Source: Phocoena phocoena (lineage: Eukaryota > Chordata > Mammalia > Artiodactyla > Phocoenidae). From it: a DNA stretch of 64,000 nt. The notes beneath the pieces were generated by a model. That model made no database searches and had not been told where the DNA came from. It saw only the letters and a list, made by a program, of their open reading frames with translations. Below are positions 45,300-55,801 of this stretch, one piece after another. The stretch's first letter is position 1, and every line of letters starts with the position of its first letter. Made by a program: the position numbers and the translations under genes. The DNA is taken from assembly GCF_963924675.1 (NCBI RefSeq), contig NC_089220.1, positions 61,576,639 to 61,640,638 of the forward strand, written 5' to 3'.

Positions 45300-45690
45300 T
45301 CCAGAATCCCCCCCTCTCTTTTTACAAGCCATGTCTGAGCAGCCAGGACTCAAGGCTGAGATCCAGATCAGGACTGGCCTGACGGCTTTGGAATCAAAGA
45401 ATGAAGTCAGGGTAGAAACAATATACAGAAGGACAAGCTCAAGAGAGGGAGAGCAAACAAAGCCGGCAGTTCCTGGTTAGGGTCATAAAGCTCCTACTTC
45501 CTTTACAGACCAACAATAAACAGAGTCAGTCACCAATCAGTAAACATTCCTCACACACGAGTGGGGATTTGTGTTCAAAGACACCAGATTGGACGCCGAC
45601 TTCCCCACCTTGCTTTTCCCTTCCCCCAACGTAATAGGGATCCTAAATAAACTTCTTTCTTTGTAAGGTTAACCTGGGTTTCTCAATCTC
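45300..45690 (+). other. Unclassified segment with LTR-like 3' end
   Basis: Purine-rich stretch (AGAAGGACAAGCTCAAGAGAGGGAGAGC), then CCAACAATAAACAGAG and finally CCTAAATAAACTTCTTTCTTTGTAAGG, which looks like a polyadenylation region of an LTR or a transcript end. No flanking duplication or second LTR was seen. Assignment is open. Confidence 0.3.
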
Positions 45691-45691
45691 A

Positions 45692-45905
45692 GCTCTTCTG
45701 ACACTGTGGGCTGGTTAATTCTTTGTAGTAGGGGTCTCTGCCCTGGGCATTAGTAGAATGTTTTAGTAGCATCCACAGCCTCTACTCACTAGATGCAGGA
45801 AGCACCTTCCTCCCAGTCTGACAACCAAAAATGTCTTCAGACGTTGCCAAATACCGCTTGGGGGGCAAAAATCACCCTCTACCCCCTTTGAGAGCCACTG
45901 GGTTA
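45692..45905. mobile_element. hAT-Charlie non-autonomous relic, near complete
   Basis: GGTTTCTCAATCTCAGCTCTTCTGACACTGTGGGCTGG...TAGCATCCACAGCCTCTACTCACTAGATGCAGGAAGCACC...GACAACCAAAAATGTCTTCAGACGTTGCCAAATACC...GAGAGCCACTGGGTT. The ends are the usual inverted TTCTCAA/GAGAACCACTG relatives. Confidence 0.75.
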
Positions 45906-46061
45906 AACAAAGGATCGAGTCCATTGATCTCATGCGTGATAGGCTTAAATATCGATATGTGACAAATGTGACAAATACCAGTGAGGCGTCAGAATACGTA
46001 CGATGTTATAACCCGGAACATGCAGAACTGTGCTTCGGGAGTTGCTCGGCAGACGGGAAGA

Positions 46062-46232
46062 GCAGTGATTCTCAAACTCCAGTATGTGTCAGAGTCACCT
46101 GGAGGGCTGGTGAAAACACAGACGCTGTAACCCCACCCCAGCGTTACTGATTCAGCCGGTCCGAGTGGGAGCCAGTAATTTACCTTCCTGACAAGGATGC
46201 TGATGTTGGTGCTCCTGAAGACCACGGGGCTG
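46062..46232. mobile_element. MER5A-like hAT relic
   Basis: GTGATTCTCAAACTCCAGTATGTGTCAGAGTCACCTGGAGGGCTGGTGAAAACACAGA, CCCCACCCCAGCGTTACTGATTCAG and GATGCTGATGTTGGTGCTCC...GACCAC follow the MER5A layout. The terminal repeat on the right is lost and an unrelated duplicated segment begins. Confidence 0.75.
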
Positions 46233-46313
46233 GACCTTTCTGGATTGGCACTTGACCTATCAACGGTGAGGTAGCTACAGATCAGGAAGCTACATTGTTT
46301 GCAGCCTTCTCTG
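46232..46313 (+). repeat. Duplicated segment, copy 1
   Basis: GGACCTTTCTGGATTGG, then GGTGAGGTAGCTACAGAT and CAGCCTTCT; the same order occurs at 47328-47412. Identity is about 80-85% by eye over about 82 bases. It matches no repeat family I recognise. Confidence 0.75.
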
Positions 46314-46924
46314 TGTCTGTATCTTCCTCTTCGTCGCCCACCGTCCGGTATCACATGACTTCTTTCTCCCAGGGTCTACTTGATGGTGCCTCCCCGTTTG
46401 ACCATTTTTCCTTGGAAGATGCCCCCAATTTTTCCCAACTACTTGGCTAGCTAGAACTTTCAGTTTGGCTGTTTGTTCCTCAGGTCTACTTCCTGCTCTT
46501 GAATTAACCCATACTTAACGTGTCAGGAAGTACTGATGAACACTCCTGGGTGCTTGTTAATCCTCCTCAGATTTCACAAAACAAGCTACCAAGCCGTGGC
46601 ATACCAAGAAGGTGGCTTGCCCAGCAGGGAAGAGCGTATTTTATCACTGACGTTGTTCATAATTGCCAGGGCATGGTGATAATAAAAAGCAAACCAAAAT
46701 TTATTATATTTTCAAAATTCTGTACAGACAGTGCACCTCCTTATTGTCTGCACCTCAGACAGACTGCTGTCATCACTTCCCCTTGGTAGTTTCCAAGGAC
46801 AGCAAAATACCTCCCCAGCCTCATGCCCTAGAAAAGTATAAAAGACACCAATTACTCTTCCTGCACTAGAGGTTTCTGTACGCTGTAGGTTTCTTAGCAG
46901 GTGCTTTACTGAACTCTGTGACCA

Positions 46925-47108
46925 TTCATCATTCCCCTTTGTTGATGAGATCAAATCCAGACTCCTTAGCGTGACATATGAGGCCTTTTGTGGAAGACCC
47001 CAACTTACCTTTTTCAGAATCCACTGTATTCACTGACTCTGATCCATATACCTACTATCTGCACCAGACTATCATTTATTATTCCCAAAATATGGCCTGT
47101 AACTACAC
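46925..47108 (+). repeat. L2 fragment, left part
   Basis: GATGAGATCAAATCCAGACTCCTTAGCGTGACATATGAGGCC...CCCCAACTTACC...CTATCTGCACCAGACT follows the L2 middle-3' region (AAGTCCAAACTCCTTAGCATGGCATTCAAGGCCC). It is interrupted by a MIR and resumes near 47425. Confidence 0.7.
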
Positions 47109-47109
47109 A

Positions 47110-47327
47110 TAATAGTGATAATAGTAGTAAAAATAATTAGCAACTACCTTATTGAACATTTCCTATGTGCTATGTACCGTTCTTTACCATGTTGTCTATT
47201 TTCATCCTTCCAAGCAAGCCTGTGAATTATTATACCCATTTTACCAATAGGAACCTGGAACTTAGGTCAAGAAATGAGTAAAGAAGGGAGTCAGGATTTG
47301 AACCCAGGCGATCTGACTCTATACATT
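47110..47327 (-). repeat. MIR, near full length, inside L2
   Basis: Inverted MIR: CTTATTGAACATTTCCTATGTGCTATGTACCG, TATACCCATTTTACCAATAGGAACCTGGAACTTAGG and GTCAGGATTTGAACCCAGGCGATCTGACTC. Its position between two L2 halves implies it is younger than that L2 copy. Confidence 0.85.
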
Positions 47328-47412
47328 GGACCTTTCTGGATTGGTACTTTACCTGCCAATGGTGAGGTAGCTACAGATGAGGACAGTGTACTGTTTTAAG
47401 CCTTCTTTCTCT
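47328..47412 (+). repeat. Duplicated segment, copy 2
   Basis: Second copy of the segment at 46232-46313, starting at the same base order GGACCTTTCTGG and sitting directly after the MIR. Similarity fades after CCTTCTTTCTCTC. The separation is about 1,096 bases. Confidence 0.75.
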
Positions 47413-47424
47413 CATCTTTAATTT

Positions 47425-47795
47425 TCTGTGTTAAGCACTATACGCACTATTTACATTTGCAATGATTACTCTCACCCAGCTTCTCCTTGGGCAAATTCTG
47501 TCATCTTTCAAAACTCGACTCAAATATAACTACTTCCATGAATCCTCTTCTACATCTCCAAATGGAACGAACCGTTCCTTTCTCTGACACTGAATAGAGC
47601 TCTGTATGTGCCATGTGCATGTGTGTCTACAGCATATATAATATGTACGTTTCATATCATAGCGTTAATAGATTTTTGTAGTCCCCTCTGTTAAAGTATG
47701 AGATCATGTCACATTTATATTTGTAGTTCTAGCATCTAACATTGTGCCTGGTACCGTATAGATATGATATATGTGCAAACTGAAGGAGTGAGTGA
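47425..47795 (+). repeat. L2 fragment, right part
   Basis: ATCTTTCAAAACTCGACTCAAATATAACTACTTCCATGAATCC, GTTAAAGTATGAGATCATGTCACATTTATATTTG, CTAACATTGTGCCTGGTACCG. Typical degraded L2 3' end. Confidence 0.65.
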
Positions 47796-48120
47796 GTAAG
47801 TAAAGGAATGATATATCCCAACTTTAAATACTGCTTTCAATGTACACAGTCCACATCAATCTACCCGTTGTCAAACATGAGTTGAAGTGAAGACTGAAAC
47901 ATATACTTCTGGTTTCTATAGTTTAAAAGATTTCACCCTACGCAGTCTTGTATAAAAGAGGGAAAAAATAAGACAATATATGAACTGTGCTCTCTAATCC
48001 AAGGGGAACAAAAGCACTGGATGCATAATGCAGCAGTGTTTGTTGAAGGGTCTCAGAGGACACCTAAGACCTCTGAAAAATAGGGTGTTGGCTGATGAAA
48101 GTCCCAGGGATCAGACGATT
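47796..48120. other. Unique intron
   Basis: Nothing recognisable. Confidence 0.45.
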
Positions 48121-48134
48121 AAAAACCTGTGGCA

Positions 48135-48419
48135 AGCTGTGACAAAGTGAGAGAGTGGCATGGACATGTGTACACTACCAAACGTAAAATAGATAGCTAG
48201 TGGGAAGCAGCCGCATAGCACAGGGAGATCAGCTCGGTGCTTTGTGACCACCTAGAGGGGTGGGATAGGGAGGGTGGGGGGTGGAAGACGCAAGAGGGAA
48301 GAGATATGGGAACATATGTATATGTGTAACTGATTCACTTTGTTATAAAGCAGAAACTAACACACCATTGAAAAGCAATTATACTCTAATAAAGATGTAA
48401 AAAAATAAAAAAATAAAAT
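48135..48419 (+). mobile_element. Short 5'-truncated L1 3' end, with TSD
   Basis: GCTGTGACAAAGTGAGAGAGTGGCATGG through GGGAAGCAGCCGC, GAACATATGTATATGTGTAACTG and TTATACTCTAATAAAGATG, with tail AAAAAATAAAAAAATAAAATAAAA. Same subfamily as the L1s at 11925 and 24960 but on the + strand. AAAAACCTGTGGCA (48121-48134) and AAAAAGCTGTGGCA (48420-48433) flank it. Confidence 0.92.
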
Positions 48420-48433
48420 AAAAAGCTGTGGCA

Positions 48434-51400
48434 TTCGTCACTGGTCCAGCAGAACCAGGAGTAGCCAAGCTGGAGCAACTTCAGCCGTCAAAGCACTTTT
48501 CCCGTTATAACCAGTTATTTATTGGAGTAAGTGCTAGTTTGCATGTCCACATGGGCAAAGGAAGGGCTTTGGAGGAGTGAGATAGCAGGCAGGCCCTGCC
48601 TAGGAACTGGGTGCTGATGACTTGGGCTGCAAGCAGGAGTCTTGGGAGGTGAGGAACTAAGCTGGTCCTGGCACTGCCTGGCATATTAGGAAATGATTTC
48701 TAGAAGTTAGAAATAAATGCTTAGATATAAAAAACAGTGTGCCGTAGCCACACCGCACTTCAGAGAGGGCTGTTTGTTTATAAGAGATTAATAAATTGAA
48801 GTATGGAGTTTATGCTGAGAAGTGTTCAGACAATCTGCTGTGAAATGCTTTGCTTGAGTACAACATTCACTTGGTTGGATCTCAGATTTTGCAGTTTTGG
48901 GGTTGTCCTTGGGAGATTTTAATGGAAGCAGAGCCCTGCCAAAATATTTATCTGGAATATATGATTCATATCTTATCATTACCATTTTCAAAAGACCAAT
49001 TTAATTATACTGTTTCCCCCTGAACAACTGTTGTTTTGTGCCAAATTCCTTTGTAATATTCTGTTTTATTTTGGCTACTGAAACAATCATACAGTATAAG
49101 TACTTTGCTGTGCTCCTGGTTTTCACAATAGGAATGTCACAGTTTATTACCAGGGATATGTGTTCTAACAGATTTACAATTTTCCTTTTTCAGTGCATGG
49201 AAGCAGTTTGATCCCATTTCATGTTTATGATATTCGTTATATTCAAATTTGGTATATTTGGTTTCCATGTAAGATTTTAGGAGTGTTTCCTGTATGGTTT
49301 TTTAATATATGTATTTAAAGCTGAATATGGTTAGCTGTGTGTTTGTCTTGGAAATATTCGAATGACAATTTTCTTATCCAGAATTTCCTGTATTATGCCT
49401 AACACATGATGGTAGACTCCCAAAGAATGCTATGACCATGCTCTAAATGCACAAACAAAAAAGCCAGTAGGAATTTATAAATTTATGTGAAGGTAGTAGA
49501 CTTCAACTTCTCTAGGTTTTTATAATTTTGTGAAAAGTACATATTTCACATAATATATGAATTTTTGGCACTCCAAAAGGGTCAAGTTCAGTTACGTAAT
49601 GCTAGGAACTCTAACTGTACTTTCCAGTTTCAGCCACATAATGCACAGGAATTGATTGCATTGACATTTTAATATGCTGTCACTTTAAGATACACTGTGA
49701 AGTGTGAACAGAGCGCAGGATACCTTAACCAGGTGTGTCTAATTGTTTTGTTTTTTCCCAAATAGCAATTGTATATTTAAGAAAAGATTAGAATCCAAGA
49801 AGAGTATTTCAACAGTAACGCAAACTAACCAGGTTCACTTTTGCTGGCTAGTGGTAACAGATTGGACCTTATCTTTGTTGTTGTTCTGTATGTAGGTGGT
49901 TTTGCTTGGTAGGTTCTTCCCGCTCCATGCGGTAGAGGAAAGGGTCCATAGCATGCTCATTTGGATAGCAACAAGTGTGTTTCCAGTACTTTTTGGCTTT
50001 GAGTTAAAGTCTGCAACTGCAAAAATAATCATAAGGTTGAGGGGAGGTAAATCTATTTTATTATTAAAAAAATATGTAACTGTTTTCGCTAACTCTTCCA
50101 AATGTTTAATGTCCTTGGTATCCTTCCAGAATACCATGTTCATTATTTAGGAATTAGGGAAACCTCCTTAAAGTAGCTGATCTGTCCCAGGAAAAGACTT
50201 TTTTTTAGATGTGGTCATCATATTGGCAAACAAGTGAGCAAGCAAACGTTAGTATATATAAAACAACACTTCGTGAGGTTCTGGGGATTCACAACTCAGA
50301 GAAGGCTCTTAGCTGCTCAGGAGAACATACATTAAAATGTAAGTCTCTCTCTCTCTTTTTTGTAATAGGAGACACAGCATTTTGAATACCCAGATATTAT
50401 GCCATTGAGAGTAATAATTTCCATTGTTTTTCTAGTCCCCATTCTTTGTCTAGTTTACCAGTTTATTTTATAGTCAGCCACGATCAACTGATTAATTCTC
50501 CTGACACCCAGAGTGAGCATGTTGTTACCCAGAAAATGATATTATTCATGATAAATAGTCTGCCTTATCCCAAGCTAACAGGTGTCCCAGCTCCTTGAAG
50601 TGACATGGCTTAGAGCTATTGACTATTCCGAGGTGACTTGCCTTTCTGGGTTCTTAAATTCTTGCTGCTTGATTGTAGAAACTCAGGGGTATCAACTTGT
50701 TAGCTAGGCTCTAGTTAAGGTAAAGGAATTCTGATCAATTTGCTCAGAATTGTCTCCAGCTGTGCAGGTTTCCGTCCTTGGTTGAACAGAAGCTGACCAA
50801 ACTCTCCCTTAATTGCTTACCTCTTTTTCTTCAGCCACTGAAATTAGGTATGGTTGGGCCCTAACAAATCATGTGACGCGTATGGCTCCCAGGTTATCAC
50901 GCACACTTTACTTTGTGCATAGTGAAGAGTACGTTTAATAAACTAATAATGACTCCAGCGTCTGTGAGCTTCTTCATAATTAGAATATTTTCCTTTAAAT
51001 AGAGATATCAGGCAATTCTCTGTACTGAACATACGTTATCCTTTAAAATCTTAAACTATCTCTTATTTAAAGAGGACTATAGAATGTCAAAATCTTTAAT
51101 CACCATTTTTACCACTAACATGTGTAGTAGAGGGAAGGAATAGGTAGAAAACACGATTCTCTGTCATCTGCTGTGGTTGCCCTGTGAACTGCCTGTATTA
51201 TGCATTAAATCTGAATTTCTAGTAGTGAATGAAGGAGTCCCATGGAGCATAATCAAGACCAAAATATTGCTTCCTAAATAGATGCTAAATCCCCACTCTC
51301 CTTTTTCACTGAATGGTGCTGAAATCCATTCAGAGTCTTTAGTAGGCTTTTGTGCCCTGTGCTACGGCTCTATTAGATGCCTGGAAATTACAGGTAATAC

Positions 51401-51630
51401 GGAGAAAGTAATATGTTATAACAAAGCAATGAACTATCAGCCAGTTTTCCAAGGTGGTTACAAAGTACTCTGGTGAACATCATTTTTGAGAGATTGAAAA
51501 AAAAAAAAGGTAGTCAGATCTGAGTTCTGATTAAATAGCTTTCTGTAATCATGAGCCTTTGTCTTAACAGAGACTGCAGGTGGGACCTTTCTTTTCATCT
51601 TCTCCTACTGCTTTTTGTAGCTGGCAAGCT
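48434..51630. other. Low-repeat intron, about 3.2 kb
   Basis: No SINE or L1 insertion. Contains a short CTCTCTCTCTCT at about 50345. Opposing 102- and 84-codon frames at 49835-50150 cancel as coding evidence. No domain. Confidence 0.5.
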
Positions 51631-51635
51631 ACGGT

Positions 51636-51860
51636 ATGGAAAGAATTTGAGTTTTAGAGCAAGACAGGCCTGGGTTTGAATCCTGACTACAGCTTACTAA
51701 CAGTGTGACTTGGCCGATTACTTAACTGATCCCCAGTTTTCTAATCTGCAAAATAGAAATCATGATACCCATCTAATGAGATGGTTGTATTAGATGCTAT
51801 GAAATATGTAAAATGCCGTGCAATTTCTGCTAAAGAGTCAGTCACTGGTAGCAGTCATTA
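51636..51860 (+). repeat. MIR, near full length
   Basis: GAATTTGAGTTTTAGAGCAAGACAGGCCTGGGTTTGAATCCTGACTACAG, GTGTGACTTGGCCGATTACTTAACTGATCCCCAGTTTTCTAATCTGCAAAATAGAAATCATGATACCC and TAAAATGCCGTGCAAT follow the MIR from tRNA-like head to 3' end. Confidence 0.9.
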
Positions 51861-51944
51861 CTTCTCTGCAAACACGGATTGATGTGATTGGAAGCCTGCA
51901 TGAATATCTTGTTTGCTTTGTAAGCAGGGAGTCAGGATAACTCT

Positions 51945-52490
51945 GTTTAGATAAAGTTCAGGCTCCTCTCTGATCTTTGGGGCTCTGATCCCCCTTACCC
52001 TCAGATAAAGCCCACACTCCTCAGCCCTACTTACAGGGCTGTCAAATCTAGCCCCTGTGGCCTTTTCCTCCTCCTCTCCTGCCATTCTCCCATCCTAACC
52101 TCTTTGCTCCAAACACGACACTCTCGTTTCGCTCCCCCGTTGCCGATGCTGGTTCCTCTGTCTCGAACACTCTTCTCCCACCACTGCATTCCTTCCCCTC
52201 CCCCTGGATAAACGCCTCGTCCTTTAGGTCTCTGTTTACACATCACTTCCACTTGAAGGCCTTCTCCCCCTGACATGTTAGGGTCAGGTACCCACCTGCT
52301 ACTGTCCCCACGCCCCCATCACCACACTTCATATGTAAAGTATTGCCAATTACCTGGTCACTTACCTGTATCCACCTGAGACTGAAAGGTCTGTGGCTGT
52401 GGGAGCTGTACATCATCAACTGATCCCCAGAGGTTGGCACATTGCTGGAGAACAAACAAGGTTTGAAATAATGAGTAGATGAATTAATTA
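51945..52490 (+). repeat. L2 fragment, about 540 bp
   Basis: TAAAGTTCAGGCTCC, CTGATCCCCCTTACCCTC, CTCCAAACACGACACTCTCGTTTCGC, TCGAACACTCTTCTCCCACC, CCTTTAGGTCTCTGTTTACACATCACTTCCACTTGAAGGCC, GAGACTGAAAGGTCTGTGGCTG. The - strand 81-codon and 75-codon frames are L2 reverse complement. Confidence 0.72.
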
Positions 52491-52548
52491 ATTAACTGGT
52501 CAATTAACAAATAATTCGAAGTAAAATAAGTGCAACTTTTAAAAATTC

Positions 52549-52890
52549 TGGGACTTCCCTGGTGGCACAGTGGTTAAGAATCTGCCTGCCAATGCAGGGG
52601 ACACGGGTTCGAGCCCTGGTCCGGGAAGATCCCACATGCCGCGGAGCAGCTAAGCCCGTGCGCCACAACTACTGAGCCTGCGCTCTAGGGTCCACGAGCC
52701 CCAACTGCTGAGCCCGCGTGCCGCAACTACTGAAGCCTGTGCGCCTAGAGCCCATGCTCCGCAACAGGAGAAGCCCGCACACCACAGTGAAGAGTAGCCC
52801 CCGCTCGCCGCAACTAGAGAAAGCCCGTGCACAGCAACGAAGACCCAACACTACCAGAAATAAATAAATAAATAAATTTGTATATAAAAA
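52549..52890 (+). mobile_element. CHR-type SINE, long form, near complete
   Basis: TGGGACTTCCCTGGTGGCACAGTGGTTAAGAATC head, GGGTTCGAGCCC B-box, CGCGGAGCAGCTAAGCCC, four CAACTACTGAG-type modules, GAAGAGTAGCCCCCGCTCG, and tail AATAAATAAATAAATAAAT. Best-preserved long-form copy here. The flanking duplication is not clear. Confidence 0.95.
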
Positions 52891-52894
52891 AAAA

Positions 52895-53567
52895 GCTTAA
52901 GCCTTTGATTCTGAAAAATTAACTGAGCATGATAACAGATCCTAATGAATCTATTGCAGATCTTGCATGAATTTTAGCAGGAAATAAGCTCTGGGTAACT
53001 GATTTTCAAGATCCACCAGAGATAGACTTTCCCAAATATTAGCATAGCCCAAAGCTTTAGAAATTCCATCTCCAGTTTATTGCATTTTGTATCACTTAGA
53101 GTTATTTGTACACAATAGGCAATACAGAAATTTTTATTTCATTGAATTGATATGAAAAGAACCACCTTCTTACTTCTCCCCTTAGAATGGTATTGGTAAA
53201 ATAATTTATGTCAACTGGAGTTAGATTGTTTTGAATTATTCTGAGACTGGTAGTAATAGTTTTTGCTTATTATGAAACATATAAGCCCTTTACATCACCG
53301 TTATTTCCTTAACGTCAGATTTGCTGAACTGGGGAGTCGTTTCAAAAATGTAATTTATCCTCCTGTTATCCAGAAGAGCCATACTTTAAAATAAAAGTAC
53401 TTATTATGGCAGTTTCTCTTAAAATTATTCCCCAAATTCCTCTCCATATCAAATGAAAGGGAAAGAAATACAGATGGGCAGATAGGGACAGGAGGAATAA
53501 GAGAACTGTCTAGGGATGTACCTGAGTAGTACACAGCAAACTCAAATTCCCATATTTTAATCTTTAA
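52895..53567. other. Unique AT-rich intron
   Basis: No gene or repeat recognised. Confidence 0.45.
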
Positions 53568-53583
53568 AACTCATTTTAATGTT

Positions 53584-53770
53584 GGGCTTCCCTGGTGGCA
53601 CAGTGGTTGAGAGTCCACCTGCCGATGCAGGGGACACGGGTTCGTGCCCCGGTCCGGGAGGATCCCACATGCTGTGGAGCGGCTGGGCCCGTGAGCCATG
53701 GCCGCTGAGGCTGCGCGTCCGGAGCCTGTGCTCCGCAATGGGAGAGGCCACAGCAGTGAGAGGCCCACGT
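53584..53770 (+). mobile_element. CHR-type SINE, short form, lacking an A-tail, with 16-bp TSD
   Basis: GGGCTTCCCTGGTGGCACAG head through CAGTGAGAGGCCCACGT, where the element stops before the usual ACCGC and poly-A. AACTCATTTTAATGTT (53568-53583) and AACTTATTTTAATGTT (53771-53786) abut both ends directly. The insertion therefore has duplicated target but no tail. Confidence 0.94.
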
Positions 53771-53786
53771 AACTTATTTTAATGTT

Positions 53787-54835
53787 ACATTGCATTTCAC
53801 AGTATATCAATTTTGGTATTTATCCCAAATCTTAGAATAAATTAGAAGCTCCAAGCGTATTCACTATGTTGATTTTATGACTTTGCAAATCCCCTGCCTT
53901 CCTTAGTTGGAAAAGCACAGAATTATGAGAATATTTTAGGGGGTTTACTATGATCAGCTGGGCCTGAGCTAACAGGAAGAGAGATGAAAAGCTAGGATTT
54001 GATTGGGTTGCAAAAGTGACCCCTCAAAAAATCCAAACTTAGATGAAAAAACAGTGGGTTTGAGCACATGAGATTCCAAACAGCGTGATTCAGTTCAATT
54101 CCACAGTTGTTTATTGATCTCTTTAATGTGTGAAAAAGAAATGAGGTTCCACCTGAACCCACCATGTCCTGATCAGCTATTAAGGAAGTCATTTCCAAAA
54201 TAAGAAATGTAATTTGAAATATATAATACAACTGATTTTCTTAGGCAAAGGACTGGTATTGATTCCATTCACAGGTATTTTTTTGTAAGAAAGGAAATCT
54301 GTTTGACCATTTGGGGATAAGAATGCATTTCTGCTGTGCTTCTACTAAGCGTAGATGAGATCCTGTTTGGGCCAAGTTCCATTTTGGGGAATTGCATTCC
54401 ACAAACCTAAATGCTGCGGGGAGGCCCATGGAGACTGTGCCTCTTCTCTCTTGTTCTGTCCCCGTGGCAGAGTGCTGCTGACAGCTGTCGGGCAGCTGAG
54501 GCAATTCACCTCCAGAGTTGCATAATTTGGAAAGTGCTTTGGGATCCATACGGTTGAAAGGTTGTTAATTATGATGATTTATGACACTGGAAATGAATCT
54601 GGGCCTTGACAGTATGGAGAATATACTTAATGTCTCATTCTTCTGCTTGTCCCACTAGAAAGTCCCCAAGTACAAGAAAAAAAATTTTAATCTTATTGTG
54701 CCTTATGAATAGGACCCACAGTGGTGTAAAACAGAATATAATTGACCTTTCAAGGTAGGGTGATAAAAAGGACAACATCTGGGTGTTGATGGATAATGCA
54801 TAGCAAGCCCTTAAGAGCATCTTAATTTATGCTGT
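53787..54835. other. Unique intron, about 1 kb
   Basis: No repeat found. The 102-codon - strand frame at 54241-54549 has no recognisable domain. Confidence 0.5.
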
Positions 54836-54839
54836 TTTT

Positions 54840-55560
54840 CTCACTAGTGTTCCAGGTTAAACACCCTGACTCTTCCCTCTTCCTCCCTGCACACATCTGT
54901 TGGTCACCGCACCCTTTTGGGTCTGCCTTGGAAATGTCTCTTACATCTACCCTCCTGCCCTCACTGCCCTTGCCTTGGTTCAGCCTTTATCACCTCTTCC
55001 CCAGGGCCTGCCTTCCAGTATTGGTCCCTGTCAAACCTAACCTTCATACTGCTCACAGAGTGATCTTCCTGAAACAATAAATGAAACAAAGCAAAAAGCT
55101 GAGCGTTTTACTTACCTCCATGCCTGTAAAATATCCTGTAAAAAAAACATCTATGCCCCTTTGCAAAGCCTCAGACAGGCCTTCTTCCAGTCTTTTCCAC
55201 CTGGAGCTGTCTACCCTGTGCACCCTCTGCTACCACCACAGTGACCTTCTCACCTTTTCCTCAAGCGTGCCTTATCCTTCTCGAATTCTGTGAGCCTTTG
55301 AACATAGAAATCCACCTCCTGGAGGGTCCTCTCTCACCTCTGCCTGGAAAACAGCTACTCATCTTTCAACGCTCCTTAGATGTCACCTCCTCTGTCCAGT
55401 CCTCCCAGGCAAAATAAGGTGATTGTGGCATTTATCACAGTGTGTGACATTCTTCTGTTTTTATATCTATTTCCCTTACTGGATTATAGTTCACAAAGAC
55501 AAAGACTATGCCTCATTCATTTTAGTCTCCTCAGCAAACCAAGTAGGTGTAATAACTGAA
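54840..55560 (+). repeat. L2 fragment, about 720 bp
   Basis: Ordered L2 landmarks: CTCACAGAGTGATCTTCCTGAAAC, AGCTGAGCGTTTTACTTACCTCCATG, TGCCTGGAAAACAGCTACTCATCTTTCAACGCTCCTTAGATGTCACCTCCTC, CATTTATCACAGTGTGTGACATTC, TGGATTATAGTTCACAAAGAC. Longest unbroken L2 piece in the window. Confidence 0.78.
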
Positions 55561-55801
55561 CCAGTAAAATTAGGGCCAGTAAATACCAAATAACCTGGGT
55601 TTAGGTTTAGGTAGACATTGCAAAATGTATAAATCTGCTGATGCCTAAGTATTTTAATTGTAGTATCAGATTCACCTGAAAAAGATAATCCTAAACATCT
55701 ATTTATTCATCCATTCCTCCATGCATCTGTTCATTCACTTCCAGACGTTGTGGTATACAGATCTAAATTTCTTAACCAAATTCCTTAACCAAAACTCTTG
55801 C

